A stretch of DNA of 64,000 nucleotides from Neoasaia chiangmaiensis. GTDB lineage: Bacteria > Pseudomonadota > Alphaproteobacteria > Acetobacterales > Acetobacteraceae. The notes beneath the pieces are model-generated. The model saw only the letters and a list, made by a program, of their open reading frames with translations, made no database searches and had not been told where the DNA came from. The stretch spans positions 682,001-746,000 of the forward strand of contig NZ_CP014691.1 of NCBI RefSeq assembly GCF_002005465.1, written 5' to 3'. Positions 48,461 through 56,791 of this stretch are shown here, piece by piece (the stretch's first letter is position 1; every line of letters starts with the position of its first letter). The position numbers and the translations under genes were made by a program.

Positions 48461-49679
48461 GCATGTCCGCCATCAACGCCATGGATTTAAGCGCGAAGCT
48501 GCCCACAGTCACAATCGGGTCGCCCGGATGCACGTCACCTTGGACGAGAACATCCGTGTCATCGCCAAGGCCGGTCTGCACGACATGCGGCTGGAACCTG
48601 TCCGACGCAATGCGAACATAGACGATGCTCTGCCCACCGACACGCTGCACCGCTGCGCGCGGCACGACGACACCAGACGCCTCCGATGTCGTCTGGAGCG
48701 TCGCGTCGAGCATCTCCCCCGGCCGCAAATTTCCTGTCGCATGATCGACAATCGCCACGACCCGCACAAGACCCGTAGCGGGATCAGCCTCGCCATCAAT
48801 CGTCGCAATCGACACGATCAGCGGCTTGGCATCCTCATGTCCGGCGGGCCGCACGACGACACGCCCGCCGATCGCCAGCATGCCGGCGTCCTGTGGGAGC
48901 ACCTGCGCCACGACCCAGACGCTGGAGAGATCGACCACGCTCAGCAGCGGATCGCCCGGCTTGATGTCATTGGCGACAGCCGTGTGGATCGATTGCACGA
49001 CGCCATCCACGGGCGAGATCAGACTGGACACCTCGTCCCGGTCGATCCTTTCCGTAACGGAATTGAATTCTTCCTGAAATCGATGCTCGATCGTCCCGAC
49101 ATCCGCTTGCCGGGCGATGATCGTCTGCCTTGCTTCTTCCGCTACGGCACGCCGCCGCTGCACTTCACCGGTCGGGACGGACGTGCCGTCCAGCAGGCGA
49201 CCGCGTCGATAGGCGATCTCTGCCTCCAGACTGGACGCCTTCGCGGCCGCAAGTGCGGCTTGCGCCTGAGCGTATTGAAGCTGGACCACATGCAACGCGT
49301 GATCGACATAATCCAGCAGGTGTTGGCCGGTATGAACATGCTCGCCGGGCGTCACCAGGACCTGCAACACCTTGCCCTCGCCCGCCGGGCGCAACGTGAT
49401 CGACCGGCTCATATTGGCCGAGACGGTCCCCATGGCCGATATGGTGCCATGCAACGTTTTTTCCCGAGCAGGAACGATCCGTATGTCTTCATTATCCTGC
49501 GCCTTCGCTGACATCGTCAGCGGTGCGAGGGAAATCCCGGATTGTGCGAAGGAGCTGCGTACCGGAAGGAAGGCGGTAGTCGAAACGAACGCTGCCCATA
49601 AAATTCCGGCATGCCACGGATTTATGTAAGGGACTCGATATGACGGCATTATCAACTGACGTCGAGGGAACCCTGCCAC
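48450..49679 (-). CDS. RND efflux periplasmic adaptor subunit
   Basis: Membrane-fusion protein of 409 residues that links the pump to an outer-membrane channel. It has a hydrophobic N-terminal export region (to about residue 46), a biotinyl-lipoyl-like segment LVTPGEHVHTGQHLLD, a coiled-coil hairpin, the second half-lipoyl SPVDGVVQSIH, and a beta-barrel with GEMLDATLQT. The Met/His tail ALMADMHAD resembles CzcB ends. The GTG start at 49679 has GGAG five bases upstream. ATG at 49649 has none. It is 34 bases after the SDR gene. Confidence 0.87.
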   Translation of the reverse strand: MAGFPRRQLIMPSYRVPYINPWHAGILWAAFVSTTAFLPVRSSFAQSGISLAPLTMSAKAQDNEDIRIVPAREKTLHGTISAMGTVSANMSRSITLRPAGEGKVLQVLVTPGEHVHTGQHLLDYVDHALHVVQLQYAQAQAALAAAKASSLEAEIAYRRGRLLDGTSVPTGEVQRRRAVAEEARQTIIARQADVGTIEHRFQEEFNSVTERIDRDEVSSLISPVDGVVQSIHTAVANDIKPGDPLLSVVDLSSVWVVAQVLPQDAGMLAIGGRVVVRPAGHEDAKPLIVSIATIDGEADPATGLVRVVAIVDHATGNLRPGEMLDATLQTTSEASGVVVPRAAVQRVGGQSIVYVRIASDRFQPHVVQTGLGDDTDVLVQGDVHPGDPIVTVGSFALKSMALMADMHAD

Positions 49680-49713
49680 CCTATCTCCAACGGCAAGTCA
49701 GAAAGAACGATGC

Positions 49714-50514
49714 CTACAGGATACCGCCCGAGATTGGCAAGGTGACACCGGTCATATAGCTGGAATCCTCGCCCATCAGGAACGAAACCACCCCCGGTAT
49801 TTCGGAAATGTCACCAAGGCGGCGCATCGGCACGCTGCCGATCATCGCCTTGCTCACTTCCTCAGGGTCGGAGGAGAAGTACTGGGTTCCTGCCTTCGCC
49901 TGAAGCTCGACCTGCCGGTCCCACATAAAGCCCGGTCCCATCAAGGCGGGTGCAATGCCGTTCACACGGATATTGTGCGGCGCAAGATCCTTGGAGGCCG
50001 TCTGCGTCAGGCCCACGATACCGAACTTGGCGGCGGCATAGGCCCCCATGTTCGGCGGCCCCTGCAAGCCGGCCATGCTGGCCGTGTTGACGATACGCCC
50101 GAAACCATGGGCGACCATGCGTGCAGACACGGCGCGAAGCACATGAAAGGCGCCAATCAGATCGATCTGGATGACCTTGGCGAAATCCTCCGGCGAATAA
50201 TCCTGAATCGGCGTGAAAGCGCCCTGGTAGCCGGCATTGTTGAACAACAACGCCACCGGTCCCAGCAATTCCTCTGCCCGCGCAACCGCGGCGTCGACAC
50301 TGGCGAAGTCGGTGACGTCACATGTGGCGGTTTCCACTCTGGTGCCGAACGTCGCGACAGCGTCCTTCGCCTCGGCCAGTTTATCGGCGGCGATATCCAG
50401 CAGGACGATATCCGCACCGTCTTCGGCAAGGCGCCTGGCCGTCGCCAGACCGATATTGCCTGCCGCGCCCGTCACAAGGGCAACACGACCACTAAAACGC
50501 TTTTCGCCGCTCAT
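49714..50514 (-). CDS. NAD-dependent SDR, xylitol-dehydrogenase-like
   Basis: Short-chain dehydrogenase of 266 residues. Cofactor loop TGAAGNIG is at residues 15-22. Asp40 after strand 2 favours NAD over NADP. The catalytic set is S146, Y159 and K163. The stretches FNNAGYQGAF, GPGFMWDRQVELQAK and QYFSSDP are almost the same as in Gluconobacter oxydans xylitol dehydrogenase, which oxidises xylitol to xylulose. The call is therefore by close resemblance, and other polyols remain possible. GGAG lies six bases before the ATG. It lies 20 bases after mtnP and 34 before the efflux adaptor, so all may share a transcript. Confidence 0.85.
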   Translation of the reverse strand: MSGEKRFSGRVALVTGAAGNIGLATARRLAEDGADIVLLDIAADKLAEAKDAVATFGTRVETATCDVTDFASVDAAVARAEELLGPVALLFNNAGYQGAFTPIQDYSPEDFAKVIQIDLIGAFHVLRAVSARMVAHGFGRIVNTASMAGLQGPPNMGAYAAAKFGIVGLTQTASKDLAPHNIRVNGIAPALMGPGFMWDRQVELQAKAGTQYFSSDPEEVSKAMIGSVPMRRLGDISEIPGVVSFLMGEDSSYMTGVTLPISGGIL

Positions 50515-50534
50515 TTCGGCTCCAGTCCACGGGG

Positions 50535-51425
50535 TTAACGATTAAGGACGCGTCCGGCCACGGCATCGAGCTTCGCCAGAAGCGCGGGATCGCGCGCGGC
50601 GGGAGCAGTGATAAGCGCGTGGTCGAGCGCACGGTCACAACCAGCGGGACATGGCGCGCGGCGCTGTCCCAGGGCCGGGATCACTGCCCGCACCAACGCA
50701 CGAGCACGCTCGCTGTTGCGTTGCATGACCTGAACAACCGCATCGACCGTCACGCTGTCATGCTCGTCATGCCAGCAGTCGAAATCCGTCACCATGGCGA
50801 CGCTGGCGTAGTCGATTTCCGCTTCACGCGCGAGTTTGGCCTCCGGCATGTTGGTCATCCCGATCACCGAGCAACCCCACTGACGATAGAGTTCACTCTC
50901 GGCGCGGGTGGAGAATTGCGGTCCTTCCATGACCAGATACGTCCCGCCCTTGCGGATGGAGATGTTCAGCAAATTCGCCTGCCGCATGACCTCGTCGCCG
51001 ATTCGGGGACAGACCGGATCGGCCATCGCCACATGCGCCACGCAACCACGTGTGAAGAACGTCTTGTTGCGGGCGAAGGAACGGTCGATGAACTGGTCCA
51101 CCAGGACGAAGCTGCCAGGCGGCAGGTCGTCGCGCAGCGAACCGACGGCCGAAAGCGACAGGATGTCAGTCACGCCCGAGCGTTTGAGCGCATCGATATT
51201 GGCACGGAAATTCAGTTCCGACGGGGGAATGGGATGCCCGCGACCGTGTCTCGGCAGGAAGACGCAGCGAACGCCATCCAGACGCCCGAACAACAAGGCA
51301 TCGGACGGCTCGCCCCACGGAGTCTCGACGTGCCGCCATTCCTTGTCCTGCAAACCATCGATATCGTAGAGGCCCGAGCCACCGATGATCCCGATGACCG
51401 GTTCGATCGTGTTCTCTTCCGCCAT
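50535..51425 (-). CDS. mtnP: S-methyl-5'-thioadenosine phosphorylase
   Basis: Splits methylthioadenosine to adenine and methylthioribose-1-phosphate in methionine salvage. The 296-residue product has the start IGIIGGSGLYDIDGL, the phosphate-binding LPRHGRGHPIPPSELNFRAN, and MEGPQFSTRAESELYR with the base-binding residues. The true start is the ATG at 51425, with GGAGAG upstream. A longer frame to 51578 is not family-like. It is divergent from hemF across 218 bases. Confidence 0.94.
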   Translation of the reverse strand: MAEENTIEPVIGIIGGSGLYDIDGLQDKEWRHVETPWGEPSDALLFGRLDGVRCVFLPRHGRGHPIPPSELNFRANIDALKRSGVTDILSLSAVGSLRDDLPPGSFVLVDQFIDRSFARNKTFFTRGCVAHVAMADPVCPRIGDEVMRQANLLNISIRKGGTYLVMEGPQFSTRAESELYRQWGCSVIGMTNMPEAKLAREAEIDYASVAMVTDFDCWHDEHDSVTVDAVVQVMQRNSERARALVRAVIPALGQRRAPCPAGCDRALDHALITAPAARDPALLAKLDAVAGRVLNR

Positions 51426-51643
51426 GTCTGCTCTCCGCTTATCGCATTGGGTGATTGACGACATGGAGGAACATGAGACGGCGCAATCCGCAAGCATTCG
51501 TTCATGGCGGGCCCATCCGGAACCCCATTCGCCAATGCCGACACAAAGGATGCAGACGGGCAATAGCCTCCCGATCACGATTCTGCTATGGCACGCTCGG
51601 TTCTGTCGGCCCGGTGCCGACTGACAGCCTATCGGAGCCTGCC

Positions 51644-52582
51644 ATGAGCGAGACGGTCGAACCCGTCACCTTCGCCGACCTGCAACGGGCCGACGTTCCC
51701 CACGACGCCCTCAAACGCGCCGCAACAGCGTGGTTCGAGAGCCTGCGCGATCGAATCTGCGCATCCTACGAGGCGATCGAAGACGATGCCGCGGAACTTG
51801 GTTCACCGGTCCTCAGGGATCGCATCGCGCCCGGCCGTTTCGAGCGCACGGCCTGGACGCGGGACGAGGCAAACGGATCGCTGCATGGCGGCGGCGTGAT
51901 GTCCGTCATGCGTGGCCGGGTGTTCGAGAAGGTGGGCGTCAACGTGTCCACCGTCTGGGGTAGGTTCTCACCCGAATTTCGCGGCAGCATCCCGGGCACG
52001 GAGAACGACCCGCGCTTCTTCGCGACCGGTATCTCCCTCGTCGCGCATCCCTGCAATCCGCATGTCTGCGCCGCGCATTTCAACACGCGCCTTATCATCA
52101 CCAGTCAGGGATGGTTCGGCGGCGGTGGCGACATCACGCCGATGTTCCCCGACAGCGATGCAGCCCGGGAAGACGCCAGACTGTTTCACGCCGCTTTCGA
52201 AAGCGCATGCGAACGGCACGACCCGGACTACTACCCGCGCTTCAAGGATTGGTGCGACCGCTATTTCTACCTGCCGCATCGGCAGGAACCGCGCGGATTG
52301 GGCGGCATTTTCTTCGACCGCCACGACACGGGTAACGCGGAAGACGATTTCGCCTTCACGCGCGACGTCGGCGATGCCTTCGCCGAAGCCTATCCCGCCG
52401 CCGTCCGGGCCCGCATGATGCAGCCCTGGACCGAAGCCGACCGCGACGCCCAGCTGATCCGTCGTGGCCGATACGTGGAATTCAATCTCATCCACGATCG
52501 CGGCACGATCTTCGGCCTGAAGACCGGCGGCAATACCGAAGCGATTCTGATGAGCATGCCGCCGGAGGTGAAATGGCCGTAA
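51644..52582 (+). CDS. hemF: Oxygen-dependent coproporphyrinogen III oxidase
   Basis: Converts coproporphyrinogen III to protoporphyrinogen IX with oxygen in haem synthesis. The 312-residue product has [14 protein letters not shown], the signature [30 protein letters not shown] region and the C-terminal [20 protein letters not shown]. The length is standard. GGAG lies seven bases before the ATG at 51644. A longer frame to 51455 is spurious. With hemC and hemD at the right end of the window it provides part of the haem supply for the oxidase and peroxidase genes. Confidence 0.96.
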   Translation: MSETVEPVTFADLQRADVPHDALKRAATAWFESLRDRICASYEAIEDDAAELGSPVLRDRIAPGRFERTAWTRDEANGSLHGGGVMSVMRGRVFEKVGVNVSTVWGRFSPEFRGSIPGTENDPRFFATGISLVAHPCNPHVCAAHFNTRLIITSQGWFGGGGDITPMFPDSDAAREDARLFHAAFESACERHDPDYYPRFKDWCDRYFYLPHRQEPRGLGGIFFDRHDTGNAEDDFAFTRDVGDAFAEAYPAAVRARMMQPWTEADRDAQLIRRGRYVEFNLIHDRGTIFGLKTGGNTEAILMSMPPEVKWP

Positions 52583-52676
52583 GAACCGACGGTCACTGTT
52601 TCGCCGCAAATCGCTGGCGTATTCGCGCATCCATTCCTTCAGCGATGCCGAAAAACCCAGTGTGCGTGATTTGACA

Positions 52677-53780
52677 ATGAGCAACGATAAAAAGCGGTCA
52701 TACGCGCGTCGCCGCTTTCTCGGCGGCATGGTCGGCCTCGGACTGACTGCCACGATGCGGCCCGCCCATGCATGGGACGCAACCGAGAACCAGACAGCGG
52801 TCGACGATCCGCAACTTATTCTCGGAGGCGGCCCGGACAGCCTGCCCGGCCAGATTGCGCCGCTTCTGTCCCACGCGCTCGAACGTGGTCTCAACCTCGA
52901 TATGCCTTTGCGGACACGCACCGATGTCGGGCGCGACGGCGTCACGGCGGCGAACCTGTTCGATACCGGCATGGCGGCGGACGGCGCCACCGCACTGGTC
53001 GCACCCGGCGCGGCGCTGGTGGCTTCCCTTTCCGGTGACCCACGCGTGCATTTCGACTACAGCCGCTGGGTCCCGATCATGATGGCGCAACGCCCGGTCG
53101 TGACACTCGCCCGCGCTGAACTGCATCGAAGCCTCAAGGAACGTCTCGAAGGCTGGCTGCACGATCACCCTGTTCGTCTGGCCGTATCCCAACCGACCGG
53201 CGTCGAACTGGCGAGCCTGCTCGGCCTTTCCCTTCTCGGCCTGCACCCGGTGCCGGTCGAAGGGCTGGCCTCACAGGACGCGGCCCTGCGCGCATTGCAA
53301 AACGGCACGGTGGATGCCGTGCAGCTGACATCCAATCCTGCGGGCGAAAGCATCGAGAAGATCATCGCGCAGGCGCCGTCTGGAACACTGCCGATGTTCC
53401 ATATCGGAAATGAGGAACTTTCCTTACCGAGTTTCGGGCAATCGTTCGAAGAGGCACGACGTCGGCAACCGGGCGGCCCTCTGTATGACGCATGGCAATC
53501 CGTCGCCCTGGCAGCGTCAACCGGCCTGACGGTCGCCTTGCCGATGCTCACGCCGGCACCACTGGTCGCCCGCTGGCGCCATGCGGCCACCCTGGCGGCG
53601 GAAACGCCGGAACTGCGGAACTGGAGCCGCGGCAATCAGGTGTCGCTGGTCTCCGGCGCCGAATCGGCTCCACTGCTCTCGGCACTGACCCCCGACCTGA
53701 CGGCCCTGCTCGCGCTTCGACGCTGGATCAACAACAACACGCCACGCTGGCGCCTCGGCCAGGAAACACGTCCGACCTAA
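52677..53780 (+). CDS. Exported Bug/TctC-like solute-binding protein
   Basis: Predicted periplasmic protein of 367 residues with a twin-arginine-type signal (RRRFLGGMVGLGLTATM). The body resembles tripartite tricarboxylate receptors: an early GGGPDSLPGQI loop, HFDYSRWVPIMMAQRPVV in the middle, and an ALRALQNGTVDAV segment. No TctA or TctB partners lie nearby, and the ligand is unknown. The start is the ATG at 52677; a GTG at 52662 is possible. The stop overlaps the convergent smr gene by four bases. The family call is moderately sure. Confidence 0.6.
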   Translation: MSNDKKRSYARRRFLGGMVGLGLTATMRPAHAWDATENQTAVDDPQLILGGGPDSLPGQIAPLLSHALERGLNLDMPLRTRTDVGRDGVTAANLFDTGMAADGATALVAPGAALVASLSGDPRVHFDYSRWVPIMMAQRPVVTLARAELHRSLKERLEGWLHDHPVRLAVSQPTGVELASLLGLSLLGLHPVPVEGLASQDAALRALQNGTVDAVQLTSNPAGESIEKIIAQAPSGTLPMFHIGNEELSLPSFGQSFEEARRRQPGGPLYDAWQSVALAASTGLTVALPMLTPAPLVARWRHAATLAAETPELRNWSRGNQVSLVSGAESAPLLSALTPDLTALLALRRWINNNTPRWRLGQETRPT

Positions 53781-54343
53781 CGCGAACGCCGGCGCAGCAG
53801 GATGCGCACGGCGCCCTTGTTGCGGGCATGCGTATGCACGACAGCCAGCACAAGGGGACGCAGGTCGCCCCGCGCCAGCCAGTGCGGCAATTCGCGCCGG
53901 ATCACCCCGCCATCGCGACCGCTTCCCAATCCGGTCACGACCTCGACGCAACGCAATCCTTGCGCGCTGCTCCTAAGAAGGAAGGTATGCAGCCGCTCGA
54001 AAGCATCCTGCGCGAAATGGCCGTGCAGATCGAGACGTCGCTGCGGAGACATGCGGCCAGTCGAGAGTGCCCGCCAGCTCGTGTCGTCCAGCCCCGGCTG
54101 CCGCGCACCGATTTCGATCGTCGGATGCGCCGCAGGCCGCGTGGCCGCCACCACGCGGGCTGGAATCACCTTGATGGTCAGTGGCGGCAAAGACGGTGAT
54201 GCCTCGGATGATGGCACCACTGCCGTCGACGCTTCAGGCTTCTTCGCCGCTCGCCGAGCGCGCCGCGATTTCAGCGGCTGGATGTCACGGGCAAAGGTCG
54301 CCCATAGCGCCGCTTCTTCCTTTTCGAGTTCCCGGCGCGCCAC
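53777..54343 (-). CDS. Smr-domain protein
   Basis: Protein of 188 residues with a C-terminal Smr (small MutS-related) domain: RRLDLHGHFAQDAFERLHTFL, then VEVVTGLGSG and THARNKGAVRILLRR. Smr domains bind or nick nucleic acids. The first 80 residues are basic and Ala/Pro-rich linker. The start is GTG at 54343, with a strong AGGGGGG seven bases upstream. The nearest ATG (54350) is out of frame. In many alphaproteobacteria smr directly follows tim44 and mltA. Confidence 0.88.
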   Translation of the reverse strand: MARRELEKEEAALWATFARDIQPLKSRRARRAAKKPEASTAVVPSSEASPSLPPLTIKVIPARVVAATRPAAHPTIEIGARQPGLDDTSWRALSTGRMSPQRRLDLHGHFAQDAFERLHTFLLRSSAQGLRCVEVVTGLGSGRDGGVIRRELPHWLARGDLRPLVLAVVHTHARNKGAVRILLRRRSR

Positions 54344-54408
54344 GTTTCATCCCCCCTGAACTTCGCCCCTAACGGAGCGAAGCCGTAACGTCCAGAGGGA
54401 AAGCCCAA

Positions 54409-55866
54409 TCAGTTGGCCGATGAGCGCAGCGGCGGCTCGGCAGGAACATCACGCAGCGGCAGGCCCTGGAACTTGCCGGTCAGCGTCTTCAGGAACGCCG
54501 TGATATCCTCGACATCCTGCGTGGAAACATCCGCGTCCGGCGTCTGGTAACGCGCCATCAACCGCACCGCATCCGGCAGGGTCTTAACGTTGCCATCGTG
54601 GAAATAGGGGCCGGTCAGTTCGATGTTACGCAGATTGGGCACCTTGAAGCGTCGCGCATCGGAGAGGGCATGCGTGAATGCCTCGCGCCCCTCATCGGCC
54701 GCCGTCAGCGGCGTGTGGCGGTCGTTAAAATACGGGCCTTCCAGACCCATTACCTCATAGGCATCGCCGCCCATGGAAACACCGCTATGGCAACCTGAGC
54801 ACCCGATTGCCTTGAAACGCTCATACCCGCGCAGTTCCTGCGCCGTCAGCGCCTTCGCATCGCCCTTGAGATACAGGTCGAAACGGCTGTCGGGCGTAAT
54901 CAGCGTCTTTTCATACTCGGCAATCGCATTCGTCACGTTTTCTTCGTTAACGGCATCCGACCCATAGATCGTCTGGAACGACGACGCATATTCAGGCACT
55001 GCCGCCACCGTCGCGGCCACCGCATTCCAGTCATGCGACCCCATTTCGACCGGGTTTGTCACCGGACCGGCAGCCTGCGCGGCGAGATCCTTGGCACGAC
55101 CGTTCCAGAACTGGGCGATATTGAACACCGAATCATAGACCGTCGGCGTGTTGATCGGACCCTTCTGGCCGTTGATACCCGTCGCCGTCACGAGGTTATC
55201 CACGCCACCCGTATTCAACCCATGGCAGCTGGCACAGTTGAGCTGACCATTGCCGGAAAGGCGCTTGTCGAAGAAAAGCTCACGCCCGAGCGCCGCCTTA
55301 TCCCAGTTGACCGGCACGCTTTCAGGAATCGGCTGGATCGGTTCGGCGGCGAACTGCGCCGCGACACCCGGTGTCGCATAATAGCGGCGGCGCTGGTCGC
55401 GGACCCAGTTCAGGATATCATCGCGTTGCTTCTCGTTCAGATGAGCATGCGGATGCATGAGCAGATAGGCAGCAGGCGGCATGCGGTTCTGCGAAATCAC
55501 CTCCTCGATCCGCGAGAGCTGCTCCACCGACGGCGGCTTGCCTTGCTGGAAGGCGGCGATGACCGGCTCGACCCGGAAATGGCGCAGCCCTTCCTGTAGA
55601 TCATGTCCCATGATCTGGTTGGCCAGCGGCAGCTTGAAATAGAACGGCAGGTCGGTGCCCTTGGCATGGCAGTAGTCACACCGCACTTCCGTCAACGCCG
55701 ACCACGCCGCCATCGATACGGCATCGTGCCGCGTCGCGCTGTCTGCCGGCAGTTGCGGCGCGCCTGCATGGTCGAAATGGGTGAGATAGGCGAGCGTTCC
55801 GCCATAAGCCACGGCGCCAAGCGCCACGAGACCCAAAACTGATTTCTTCACTGCGGACGCGTTCAA
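54409..55866 (-). CDS. Tri-haem quinol peroxidase (YhjA-like)
   Basis: Membrane-anchored peroxidase of 485 residues with one N-terminal helix (about 9-28) and three c-type haem motifs: CDYCH at 63-67, CASCH near 210 and CSGCH near 357. Bacterial peroxidases usually have two haems. The extra N-terminal haem is the feature of E. coli Ccp/YhjA, which takes electrons from quinol to reduce hydrogen peroxide. The diheme part has GRELFFDKRLSGNGQ and VPNLRNIELTGPYFHDG. The start appears to be TTG at 55866 with GGGGAG nine bases upstream. Confidence 0.9.
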   Translation of the reverse strand: MNASAVKKSVLGLVALGAVAYGGTLAYLTHFDHAGAPQLPADSATRHDAVSMAAWSALTEVRCDYCHAKGTDLPFYFKLPLANQIMGHDLQEGLRHFRVEPVIAAFQQGKPPSVEQLSRIEEVISQNRMPPAAYLLMHPHAHLNEKQRDDILNWVRDQRRRYYATPGVAAQFAAEPIQPIPESVPVNWDKAALGRELFFDKRLSGNGQLNCASCHGLNTGGVDNLVTATGINGQKGPINTPTVYDSVFNIAQFWNGRAKDLAAQAAGPVTNPVEMGSHDWNAVAATVAAVPEYASSFQTIYGSDAVNEENVTNAIAEYEKTLITPDSRFDLYLKGDAKALTAQELRGYERFKAIGCSGCHSGVSMGGDAYEVMGLEGPYFNDRHTPLTAADEGREAFTHALSDARRFKVPNLRNIELTGPYFHDGNVKTLPDAVRLMARYQTPDADVSTQDVEDITAFLKTLTGKFQGLPLRDVPAEPPLRSSAN

Positions 55867-55945
55867 ACCGATCTTCTCCCCTTTAGCTCACGAACCCGTT
55901 ACTTTTGCCGGGGATAAGACCGTTATGTCAAAACGCTCCTGTCGA

Positions 55946-56791
55946 TCATCCTGATCGGTCGGACCGATCAATGAGCTGACGCAGGCGCTGCCGTGCCGTC
56001 GCAACATATCCGGTGTCGCAATCGATCCCCATGCCCGACAGGCCCATCTCCTCGGCGGCCAGCAGCGTTGTCCCCGTCCCCATGAAAGGGTCGAGAACCG
56101 CAGCGCCCGGCCTCGCGCCATGCAGCGTCAGACACGCCGTCGGCAACGCGACGGGAAATGTGCCGGGATGGGAGAATTTCTGCTGTTTCGTCCGAACCGT
56201 CTCATAGGGAATGAACCACGTATCGCCCCGACAGCGCCGATCGACGGCATGGTTTCGCCGCGCGATATTGCTTTTGTCCGTGAACGGCACGCCCGCGGCC
56301 AGACGCTGGAGAGGCACGTCCCCGTTCAGCGTGAGATGAAAGACGTGTTCGTGATTGCGATTGACGTAGCGTGCCGAATTCACCGGCTTGAAATGCCCAT
56401 GCGTCACGTCGGCGATCGCAACCGATTTGATCCAGGTAATATGGTTCTGGAGGACAAAGATCGCGCGCAGCCGCACCATCAGTTCGAACGGCAACCAGGG
56501 TGCGGATGATGAACCGGCGATATTGAGGAAGAACGATCCGCGCGGCTTCATGATCCGTGCCACCTGCCGTCCGATATCGGTCATCCAGTCAAGATAGGCC
56601 GCCTCGCTCAGCGTGTCCCGATAGGTCTGGTACGCCAGTCCGATGTTGTAGGGCGGCGACGTCACGACGACGTCCACGCTGTCAGCTGGCAGCCGCCGCA
56701 GGACGTTCATCGCATCGCCCCGGATCAGGGTATGACGACCAATCGTCTCACGCCTCGAGCGCGGCTTGGGGACGGCTTCCCTGGATGTCAT
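55946..56791 (-). CDS. Orphan DNA methyltransferase (TSPPY type)
   Basis: Amino-methyltransferase of 281 residues. Motif IV TSPPY is at residues 44-48 and the AdoMet-binding motif I DPFMGTGTT at 234-242, giving the beta-class order. TSPPY is most often found in N4-cytosine enzymes, while N6-adenine enzymes usually have DPPY, so it differs from CcrM (DPPY). The target sequence is unknown. No restriction endonuclease lies nearby. The ATG directly follows the mltA stop (TGAATG), so it is translated with mltA. Confidence 0.88.
   Translation of the reverse strand: MTSREAVPKPRSRRETIGRHTLIRGDAMNVLRRLPADSVDVVVTSPPYNIGLAYQTYRDTLSEAAYLDWMTDIGRQVARIMKPRGSFFLNIAGSSSAPWLPFELMVRLRAIFVLQNHITWIKSVAIADVTHGHFKPVNSARYVNRNHEHVFHLTLNGDVPLQRLAAGVPFTDKSNIARRNHAVDRRCRGDTWFIPYETVRTKQQKFSHPGTFPVALPTACLTLHGARPGAAVLDPFMGTGTTLLAAEEMGLSGMGIDCDTGYVATARQRLRQLIDRSDRSG

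Noticed and set aside
55946-56791. Identification as CcrM (GANTC methyltransferase)
   Set aside because: CcrM has DPPY and a C-terminal DNA-binding extension of about 80 residues. This protein has TSPPY and only 281 residues.
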